From positions 44,759 through 65,829 of the forward strand of contig NW_019091392.1 of the NCBI RefSeq assembly GCF_001949145.1: a stretch of 21,071 bases of DNA, written 5' to 3'. Below the pieces are notes generated by a model that saw nothing but the letters and a program-made list of their open reading frames with translations, was not told the origin of the DNA and did no database searches. This DNA comes from Acanthaster planci. Its lineage: Eukaryota > Echinodermata > Asteroidea > Valvatida > Acanthasteridae. Of this stretch, positions 1 to 10,000 are shown one piece after another (within the stretch, counting starts at the first letter, position 1; each line of letters begins with the position of its first letter). A program made the position numbers and the translations under genes.

Positions 1-1030
1 CTTACTATGTGAAGAAGATGGTGGTGATGGGAGTCACACTGGGAACATTTCCTTTTTCTGCTGCAGGTGTTCATATTGTGCCCTCTGCCGGCTTTCTTAA
101 GACAAGCAAAACAAGCATGCTTGTCTTTCACCTTCTGCAGGCGTTCTTCAGGAGTCAGCTTTAATAACGACGGACACTGGTCAGGCCAATGACTATCAGT
201 CTCACACCCCCAGCACTTCTTCCATTTTCCTGTAGTGGCAGGTCGTCCTTTGGTCACATGTACTCTGGCGGGCTGCGACGTAATACTGGTACTTCTGATA
301 GACTAGATGTTCTTCTTCTTCTGGTTTTTGTTTCATCCTCAAGAAATTTCAGTAGGCCTCGAAGAGAAGCCTCCTCCCCATTTTGCTGTAACATTCGGGT
401 AAACACCTTTCTGTCATCTGGGGTAAGCTTTTTCTGGATGAGGGCCTGCATGTGGTTGTTGTTCATGTCTGCCTCTTTCCCGATTTGTTTCAAGATATTG
501 AAGCTACGCCTCACGAGCTGAGAGAACATACAAAAGCGGCTGTCTTCCGCATCTGTAAGGGCCTTAAATCTGGTCAGGTCTTGAGCCACTGCATTAGGAA
601 TGACCTTTGGGTCACCGTAGTACATGTCCAGGTAGTCCCAACATGCCACATAATCTGTTCCGATACCTTTCAACAACTCAAGTGGCTTGCCAGTCAAACT
701 GTTTCGTAGGATGGAGACAGCATCTCTTGCCTCATAGTTTGAGTCGATCATGTATTTGAAGTCATCTCTGAAAGTGTAGTAATCTCTGACATCCCCACTA
801 AATGTCGGCAACTTGGGTCTCTCTAACCGGGGTCTTAGTTGTCGACCCTTTCCAAACGCACATTGGGTCGACAAAGTTCGCGCACTCTGATTGGCCAACG
901 CGTTGCAAACTCTTGGAGGCACACTATTGTGAATCGCACTGCCATTTTCGCAGAGGGCTTGTTCAGCCTGGACAAAAGGGCCTAAAACTGAGCTCTCTGT
1001 CAGACTGAAGAAAACATTTTTTGTAAGCAA
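1..1030 (-). pseudogene. BEL/Pao LTR-retrotransposon gag fragment, frameshifted and cut by the window edge
   Basis: An open frame from 1030 down to 254 (258 codons) carries the DUF1759-type gag domain of BEL/Pao elements, about residues 70-165: LERPKLPTFSGD, then a YxxFRDDF helix and SLTGKPLELLKGI. At 254-256 the frame hits TGA. The downstream part reads on in another frame to position 1 and encodes zinc-knuckle-like clusters: CWGC with a following H and C, CFACLKKAGRGH, and CSQCDSHHHHLLH. That order (gag core, then Cys/His knuckles, then a CxxC-HH-LLH cluster) is typical of BEL/Pao polyproteins. The frame change must lie between 257 and 302, because the second frame is closed by TAG at 303-305. 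Protease, reverse transcriptase and integrase would lie left of the window. No LTR was recognised upstream of 1030, so the start is uncertain. It is not a host gene; the frameshift suggests a dead copy, although a programmed shift cannot be excluded. Confidence 0.85.
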
Positions 1031-3990
1031 ATATATGTGAAGAATTACAACAGTACATGTTATTTGAGGGACAAAATCACAATTCTCAACTCCGTTTTAT
1101 TGCAGCTTTAATCCTGTAAGAAGGAAACAAAATTTCATGTAATTTACTGGTAATTTATTGTTTTTAATTTTCAGACAGTAATTCGTGGTCATCCTTGTTG
1201 TTTTTTTAATACCCTTGATACACCCTAATAAAAATCTCTACATTGGAAATAGCTGCTTCCCCCAATCCTTTTCTGGGTGGATTGCTTGGTAACACCTACA
1301 TGACTTCACAGCAACAGCGCCCTCAGTTGTCCAGGAAAGCATTAATAATTTCAATTGTTTAAAAGCATGCAGTTTGCAATGCACCAGTATTTGAAGCAAA
1401 TGGGAAAGTAAGAATTTTCATACATTGACGAAAAATTTGCAGGTTAAAGAAAAATTGTGTTTCAGAAAAATTCAGCTACACTTTAACATGCACCTGCTTT
1501 AATTATTAGTAGTATTGACATGTGGGGGGTCTTCATTGTATTCCAGGGTGCACCCTTGTATTTAGGCCAGAAATATGTCTGCCGACCTCATTAATAGACT
1601 CAAAATATTCTATATTAGAGGGTCCTGAGAGCCATGGAACTGGGGAATTGAAGAAATATGAGACTGAACCTCTGGGCTGGACTCGGGGCTTCCAATTCTG
1701 AGCATTTTGGATGCAATCGGGTCCGAAAGTGGCACTATTTGAGCCATTTTGCAGAGGGATGGTTTTTCAAAATGGCTACTTTTCTGGACAGGGACATTTT
1801 CTGCATTTTAGGGGTGGTCTGCTTCTGGTGAAAATTTCTCAAAAATTCATTGGTCAACGCCCCAAAAATTGAAAGGGAAATGAAAGAGGACATGTGGACC
1901 ATCATTTTTCTGTGTAGCCTGAACACCTGTGAGAGTTGTATTTTTTTAAATATTTGTGAAGTATGGGGGATTTATCCCTGCTGTCTATGGGAATTTATCT
2001 CTAGTGGTGCACCCTCCAGTGTATGAAAATGCACTTTGCATAAAGTTTAAATAAATATCATAAATACGAATTTGTTCATGATAATTTATTTAACTTGAAA
2101 GTATTCATATGTATACAGTCAAACTTCGATAATAATAGGAGCACTGCTAATGCAACAATATGAATATAAAAAGGTGTTTCTGTTTACCGGTAGGTCTCAA
2201 TCATTTGTTATTGCTTCATTCCTGACAATTACAAGGATCTTTTTACAGCAAGGTTATTTATAAAATTGTACGGACCTCTTATTAATGATGTTGGACTAGA
2301 CTCCTAAATGGTTTCCGTGCAGTTTGATTTTCTTTTTTGATTCCACTTCACCAATTCTGAAATTAAAATTCAAACGAATGCAAGTGCTAATGGGAAAAAA
2401 CATACTTATAAACCATTTCACTTCAAGTTAGGCCACTACATTTAAACATACTGAGAATATTCGTTGAAGATAAAATTCATCAAAGCTTACATGTATAACA
2501 AATTCAAATACTCTTAGCCCAACTATGTTCATGACTTGATTTCTATTGTACAAATTATACAATTGAAATGGTGTGACAACAGAAAAAAATTAAACACTGT
2601 ACATGTACTGAAGCGATTTCAGTGGACCGCCCTTTTGTTTTTCTGAAGGAAAGTGCCATGTTGGCATATTGTCAATTTCTTTAAAATATACGTATTCATA
2701 TACTTACACATACAGGTTTTAACCCCAAAAGACTTGTGCTTCAGGAGAACTAATGTTTTGAAAACTGTGACTTGTCACATACTGGCACCATTCGTCTAAA
2801 GCCCTCTTTCAAGATGTCTACAAGGTTTTGAACCCAATCAAAAATGTACTTCATGAGATATAGCACTTTCAGAAGTGCCCCTTTACTGTCACGCGACTCG
2901 TCGGCTGATGATATTGTCATCACAAGGTCAATCTCCGTTTATAAACCTTCCCTTTCTAACCATCTGCAAGGTTTCCACCCAATCAGACAAGTACAATACA
3001 AGATACAATTTACAAAACATTATTGTTATCGCTGAAAGAGCACATATTAGAGACACATTTGCCCCTCTTGGTGTTCCATACAATGTGATCTGCTCTCAGC
3101 ACCATGTGCTTAGCAATTTGCCAACTCTTGAGTATAATCTTACATACTATGCACTGCCTATGTTACAGGCACATATTACGCATCCATGCACACAATAGCC
3201 AATGCCCAGTATGCGAATGGGATTTTTGAGTTCGCAAATATTGTGAATGTCGTCGGTGCTTCATCTGTGTGAAAAAGTGCAGTTGCCTTCAATGTTTTAG
3301 CTATAATCTAATGAACGATTCACGCTTAAATCTGTTGCGGTTGATTTTTTACCGAATTTTGAAGAATAAAAGGACTTTTCATCATAACTTCCAGTGTGAT
3401 GACGTCATCGGCCTAAAATTTCACATGTGCTAACTGGGTATTAAAAGATAATTGTCTACATCAGTTTTGAGGCGATTCGGACAAACTTCACCACAGACAT
3501 CATCAGCTAGAGGGCACTCGACAATTGCATGACGTCATCAGTGGACGTTTTGAAGAGTACAATACCCCTAGAGACTAACACCGTTGAAAGCAATTTGATA
3601 CCTGTTACCAGTTTTAAACAATAAGCTGACTTCCGATTTTAACCGGAAAGAAGGGTCATGTGATTTTACCCACACAAGACAAATTAAAGCCATGGCTGAT
3701 TTTACATGAATTTTTAAAAATTTAACATAATATTTAAATATTCAAAATCTAATAACAAATCACTTGATGACATAATCATGATGTAATTATTTAAATTTTA
3801 TCTTTGCCTTAAGGTCTGTGCTTGGTGTAACTATGAGGAGAATCAAAGATAGCCAAGTTACCCAAATGATGAAAGCAATAGCTTCTTTGGCAGTACACGG
3901 AAGCAGCTAAAAATCTCAACTGCAACAGTATGCTTATTAAAAACTAACAAAAAAAAGAGCCCATCATTTTTGAAAATCTGGCCTGGGGCA
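1031..3990. other. Non-coding stretch downstream of MPC2 (3' UTR plus intergenic)
   Basis: About 3 kb without a supported gene. All open frames are short (107 codons at most) and show no domain, repeat or codon pattern I recognise. The right end must contain the MPC2 3' untranslated region, since the MPC2 stop codon is at 3991-3993. I saw no clear AATAAA on the minus strand close to it, so the poly(A) site is undecided. The stretch contains two exact TGACGTCA palindromes (3400-3407, 3530-3537). A lone pogo-like terminal word, CAGTCAAACTTCGATAA, at about 2116 has no visible partner. Confidence 0.6.
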
Positions 3991-4033
3991 TTAAAGTACA
4001 GCGTCCAATTCACTCCTCTTACTTTGACGATAC
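3991..4033 (-). CDS. MPC2: MPC2 coding exon 5 (C-terminus and stop)
   Basis: The last coding segment follows a 179-nt intron with a strong acceptor (TTTTCTGTTTTTCCTTCTCAG). One base completes a Met codon, then YRQSKRSELDAVL and TAA at 3991-3993. A basic, hydrophilic tail directly after the third membrane segment is what MPC2 proteins have. The tail sequence itself is poorly conserved, so this exon rests on phase match, splice sites and tail character more than on similarity. Confidence 0.85.
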
Positions 4034-7000
4034 CTGAGAAGGAAAAACAGAAAATGGGTACCAATCAAGGGTAAAACTTGTATTACGTATAATGTAAAAT
4101 GTTCAGGAGACTTATACCATTACCACGAGTAGATGAGATGAGATCAAAACTGGTTTCAATACGGCAAATGTCCCTGGCCCAGTGTCTGTATAAAAGTTAG
4201 TGTATGACTTACATGTAAATCCTTGCCAGCTGCATCAAGCCAGTAAAAGCCAAGAAGATGTTGACACTGAACAGGTTCCAGTTTTTAGGGATGACTACCA
4301 TGGAATAGCGAGACCATATCATGCCTGTCATTTGAGAAGTGAGAAGTGTCTCACGGTAAAGGTTCAAGTCTTCAAATATCTAATAGAGCCACTGATTTTC
4401 TGTGATCACATAATGGACAGAATTTGTGGAATCAACACCTTGAAACAGAAACCACTGCTTAAAACGGAACTGGCAAAATTCCACAGTATACATAGCATAA
4501 GAAGTGAAGAAACCTTCCCCCACAAAACTGAAAATACACGCCTACCCGACCCTTATATAATGCTTGTTTTTAACAAACAAAATTGCATCATTCCAGCATG
4601 TGATCGAGTCAGCCAATACTGATACATGTACTTGGAATACATGCCATGGTGTGCTGAAGCCCCACACGTTATGTGATGCGGCTGCCAACACAAAGCGGTG
4701 CACTGATTGGCCGATCACATGTGCACCGTACTAGCAACAAAATCAAGATGTAAAGAGGTTCATACACCTACATGTATGTATATTGCACACAGTCATGAGG
4801 AATTCAATATGCAAATCTGCATAAACCCTTGAGATGAGGCTAGTATTGTATGGTGGAATGATCAAACCATGGCAATAAAATGGAAGACACATTGCATTTT
4901 TTCTTGGATTAAATGAAACCTAGTGGGCTTTGTATATCATAGCTGAATACAGAGGTGAGATTTGTTAGGATTTCCCTAATTTTCCATCATATAGGGAAAA
5001 AGTTAAAATTCCTTCAATTAACACCCTTAAAAATTGTTTTATTTCACTAAGAAAGGATCATATTTTTCTAATCTAAAAGAAATTTCTAACAATATCATTA
5101 TTAATTACGGAATATCATGCATTAAATATGATACCATCAATTATTAAATGTGAGGAACGGACAGAAACTTCATCTGAAAAGGCAAGTTTTGAAATTCACA
5201 AAGTGCTGGAATCCTGCAATTGTTGTGCATATCAAGAATATAACATACAAAGCTTTCTTGCAAACATGGGGTTAAATTAACTGCCCTATGGTAATTAACA
5301 GGAGGGTCACTTCAGGGCAATATTCCCAATACTGTCCGTCCCTCACAAGATAGAATCATTTTTTTTTCCTTGAGGCACATACATGTAATAAATCAACAGG
5401 ATTTTAAAATTATCTTTAAAATTACGAAAAAAGAAGTACCAGTATGAAAGCTTAAAAAATTACGTTAAAAAAATTTAAAAATTAAATTTAAATTAAAAAA
5501 AATTAAACAATTTTGGCTGTGTGTCTTAGGGGTTAACCTGCAGTCCTCCAAGGATTGAAGGGAGCATTGGGAGAGAGCATTGGGAGAGAGCATCGAGGTA
5601 ATTTGCATATCTTTATCCTAACACAATGCGCAGTGCTTGTTTCTGGATTCGTTCAATTCACTGTTTTGTTGCTTTGTCAATGCTCTGCTTCATACTGGTG
5701 CTGAATGTTCAGTGAGGGGCCGGGTGTATCCTCGCATGGAAGGCTATTTCTTCAATACGCGTAACATATCGAGTTTTCCATTGGCACATTTTTTGATGTA
5801 TTTTACGTGTGAATCCCATTTTAGATCATTTTGGATATGAACGCCCATGATCTTAGCATTACTCACAGTAGTAAGATTATGATCATTAATAACTACATTG
5901 GGTCGGAATGGTTGGTTTCTCATAAAGGAAACGTCCATTTTCACACATTTTGTAGGATTCAATTTCATTTTGTTTTGATCAGACCACTGAACAAGATTGT
6001 TAACTGCGAGTTGCATACTCGAAAATTGATTAACTTGCCGGCATTCAACTAGTGTTAACTCATCAACATACGTGAGAGTGTGCATTTGTTCAGATAGACA
6101 TGCATCATTAATCATTGCTAAAAAAATTATTGGTCCCAATCTCGTTCCCTGTGGAACTCTGGCATTTAGAGTTAACCAGTTTGAGCAGGTTGAATGATAA
6201 TGGACACACTGTTGATGAGAGTACAAAGTCACAAATCTTGGGGATAATGTTACTCCTCACTCCGAGATCAATTAATTTTGAAACAACAACAATTATACGG
6301 TCAATTCTGTCAAAAGCATTTGTGTAATCCGTAAGGATTATAGAAGATATAGTTTTGGGTTTTTCCACATTAACATAGATAGGATTGAGCATGTTAATTA
6401 GGCAGTGACTAGTAGAGAGTGATTTCCTGTTGCCAAACTGATTTTCATCAAGCTTAGGGATAGTATCTTGCAGGGTCCATCTTGCGATAAACGACTCCGC
6501 TATTTTTGCAAAGTGGTCTGCTATGGAAATAGGTTGAAGTTTGTCAATCGATGGGGGTTGGTTTTGGGGATCGGGACAACTATAGCACATTTTCACTCGT
6601 CCAGGACAAGTCCTCATTGAAATGACAAGTTGACGATGTGGCTTAGTGGAACAGCAAGTTCAACCGAAAACTCACGGATTATGCATGCGGATATCCCTTC
6701 TGGACCACCAGAGGTCTTTTGTTGGACCTTCGCCATTGCATTGTGCACTTCCCATGGGTACACTACAGGACTTGGAGTCAGCGTTGGGAGATATGCGGGC
6801 AGTGCACTCAAACCGAGGGGGCTCAGATCAGAGGACTGCGAGATAGAAAGTTTGTTGATGTTGTTAGCTATGTTAACCACTTCCTGCCGGGAACTCCGGG
6901 ATCAGAGACGTATGGTTTATATGGGTGGCCGGGGTCTCCGAACTCGGACGAAGGAAACAGGGCCCTGTAACAAAAGACTGTACTGCGAACAAAAGACCAG

Positions 7001-10000
7001 GCTGCTGGGCATTACCAACATTTTTCACTCTCAAAAGTGGTGATAATCCAGCCTTGTTTTGAAACCATATACCAGGGTTTGGGGCAATGAGAGCGAGCGG
7101 ATTACCACCGGGGACAAAAGCGCTCCACCACCGCAGCGATGAGCCACACAGCACCGCTGCATGCTAATCTGGCCCCTATTGAAAAGAGGACAGCAGTGCA
7201 CTAAGCCAGGTTCGTGAACAAAAAACAGTTATACAACACAGCACAATCTGGGCTCTGTTTACAAGGCTGCTGGACTGGCTGAAATACTCGGGCGTCAATG
7301 AAGGTCACCTGTCAACTTAGAGTAGAGCCTAAAGATTACTTGGTGTGGCTATAAACGACCGTTAAATGAAATGACAAATTTTGGAAGGATTTTGAAAACG
7401 GAAAAAATGATAGTCATGTCGGCCCAGCATCAACAACATTGAAATATGCCCCGGCATGAAGTGGTTAAAATGGTCATCGGATGAAATACCAGGTACATGT
7501 ATTGGTATGTGGCTCTGCTGGCCTCCAGTAAGGACACAGATTTCCCGATACCATGCTGCAGGATTGCTTCACTTTAAACGTTGTACTCACATGGAGTAAT
7601 ATTCTATTTTTGCTTTAGTGATGAAAGATTTGACCTTGTTTCTTAGTCTTTTCCAGTTTAGACGATCACCACGATGAAAGGCATTTTGTCTGTCACGTAT
7701 GAGAGTTTAGATTCTTGCAGACATCCAGGGTTTGTCACAAAAGTGCAGTTTTACCTTGCATGAGGGAAAATATTTGTCAATGGCCAAGTTGAGGGTTTGT
7801 GTAAGGCGCTCACACTGGGAGTTGACGTCAGACTGCATTGTAACTTCTGACCAATCGTGATTTGTTATCCAAGCACCAAATGATCTCATTGCGCTCTCAG
7901 GCATAGGCCGGCTGCACCGATAATGGGTCCGGTGATTATCTTGTCCAAGGTGTTATCACCTCTGGTCGGGCGGTCGACGATTTGACAATAGCTCTGATCA
8001 GATAGTAATGGATCCGTGTTAAGTTGATTGAGATCTCCAAGTATGACAAAACCGGCATCAGGAGGACGGGTTGATAATTCATCAACCGAGGAAAATACAT
8101 GTATGTGTTCAGTTGTGTTTCTGCAAAATGATCTCGTTGAGGGTAGTAGAGAGCAGCGCAGAAGATGCACGTCATTGATCGCGGAAGACGTTGTGGGCGG
8201 AGCTTAATCCACACAACCTCCAGGTTGGTGGGGACTACAATGTCCTTAGGCGATGACGGTTTGAGGTGGTGCTTTGCGTAAATGGCTACCCTTTCATCAT
8301 TTCGATCGAGTCTCGATTTAGCGAACATGGTGTAGCCAGGAGTAGCCACAACTTCAGGGGGTTGATCATGCTTGAACCACGTCTCAGTGCTAGCATCAAG
8401 GGTGGTGACTGATAATCTGATGGTGACTGATAATGACTGACCGTCATTTCACAGAAACAATGATGTCAAGTTCGGCAGTGTGCAGTGATCGGGCTGAGAA
8501 GTGTTGATTCTAACCAGATTGTTAGAATTTAAGCTGGTCTGGCCTCTGTAAGCGATCTCCTTCCGTGGGGTACTGATCACAGTTGGAATGGCTGTATCAC
8601 TGGGTGGATATATAGATTTTGTCTTACTGGCTCGAGTACCATGGTGCGTTGGGGGGACACGCAGAATATGTAGTTCTTTTAGTAAGCTCCAGGTCAATTT
8701 TGGTAGGGGGGGAATTCTGAGATAAGGAAGCAACGTCTAACAGATGGATATGGTTGTATCTAATACGGTGACCAAGGGAGTCCTTTGAATTAAGGTTCTG
8801 ACTGGGTCCTGGGTTTCGGTTAATGTCACCACAACAGACCAGGGAGACGGTGAATGTAGCACAAGAGTTTGCATAGTAACTGACAGGAGACTTAAAATAT
8901 CTCTTATGATGGAACAATGTTTTCAGGCTGCGAGGGTTCTGATTAGGGTAGCCATTTGTGTGGCATGACGTTCAGATAGGCATAAACCAAGTAGCAAAAG
9001 CACCAGTGGCATGCATACCTTGAAGAACTTCATTGTTATACTTAGGTATCACTGACTGTTCATTGTTCAACTACTGTTCGGCAGCTTAATCTTCTTTGTG
9101 GAAGTGCTGTCACCAGTCAAGATAGAATATGGCAGACAGGTCCACAGTCCAGAGAAGAGGTGCACCAAAATGTTAAGCTTATTTCCTTGACACTGAGGTT
9201 AAATCAGGCTTTCAAAAGAGTCCAGGAGGAGAGGTCTATAAAATAAGGTGAACTTACTTCTTGACTGTTACAGCAGAGCTTTTGAAAAGCAGTGGTGCGA
9301 GGCAGCCTGTCAACCTGTCAGGTGCACTCCGTAAATCGAGTGCACCTGAATCCAAATTGTATGTTCTTGCATGGTGGTAATACTGTATGTCAACTACTGT
9401 AATAGTCTCATTCACAGAGAAGTGTGGTGTGCTGTGCACTGAGAATAAAACCCAGTCAATAAAAATGGATAAAAAAGCAATGACTAGTGCACAACACCAG
9501 TCCAAGTATAGGCAAAATCACCTTCTAGAAATCAGAAACTGGGAACAGCTACGGAAACAAAGAGCACGAGCAAAAATCTACATGGATAAAGATCTAGCAG
9601 AAGAACATCGTGGAGCTGATCGAGAAAGAAAGCACAAGGAGAGACAAGCCAAGAAGTGTAGCAAATTACAGCCTGATAATGAAGTACATGTACCGGTACC
9701 AGTACATCAACGAAGTCCTCCACCTTTGCAGAGGAGCAGATCAAACACCATTCCGGTATAAACAAACAATTTTTTGAAGTGTTAAATGTGCCAGTTTTGT
9801 CATGCCACGTTCTCTTGCAAAGCGGCATGCTATCATTCATCGTCTGGTAAATAACCTCAGCCCGGCAAGCAAGAAGAAAATTGCAGAATCATTGCCATCA
9901 AGCCCGTCAACTTTACCACCTGCCTCTACAGCAGGCAGACCCAAAACTCTGAATGATGCAGAGAAAGCCAATGCAGAACAGTTCTTCCCAAAAGAGAGTA

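Larger units (their letters stand above)
5505..8980 (-). mobile_element. CR1-like non-LTR retrotransposon (LINE), dead, split by a MITE
   Basis: Read on the minus strand, the blocks come in the standard LINE order. They are an N-terminal segment with a GDINRNPGP motif (8804-8830), an apurinic-type endonuclease (about 8480-7880), a linker (about 7880-7469), a reverse transcriptase (about 6872-5744) and the C-terminal ERIQKQALRIVLG region (to about 5505). Several frameshifts and in-frame stops break it, and the RT box C reads YVDE in place of YxDD, so it cannot be autonomous. A 596-bp MITE sits at 6873-7468. The 3' end on this strand runs into A/T-rich DNA at about 5505, and the 5' end is not sharply defined. 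It lies in the sense direction inside an MPC2 intron. The clade call (CR1/L2-like group) rests on motif style only. Confidence 0.9.

Noticed and set aside
2110-2145. CAGTCAAACTTCGATAA as a second pogo-like MITE
   Set aside because: Only one end is visible; no inverted partner was found nearby.
2875-3198. A 107-codon plus-strand open frame
   Set aside because: No domain, no family resemblance, and low-complexity composition typical of chance frames.
4200-4622. A 140-codon plus-strand open frame
   Set aside because: It overlaps MPC2 coding exon 4 on the other strand and has no recognisable domain; it is a shadow.
6873-7154. A protein conserved between the two MITE copies (also 12952-13218)
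   Set aside because: The two frames differ at many residues, mostly by amino-acid-changing substitutions, and end inside the inverted termini, so no sign of selection on a protein.
9762-9801. A tiny intron (GTATAA...CAG, about 40 nt) joining the first two transposase pieces
   Set aside because: Too short for an animal intron and not needed; a frameshift or deletion in a dead copy explains it equally well.
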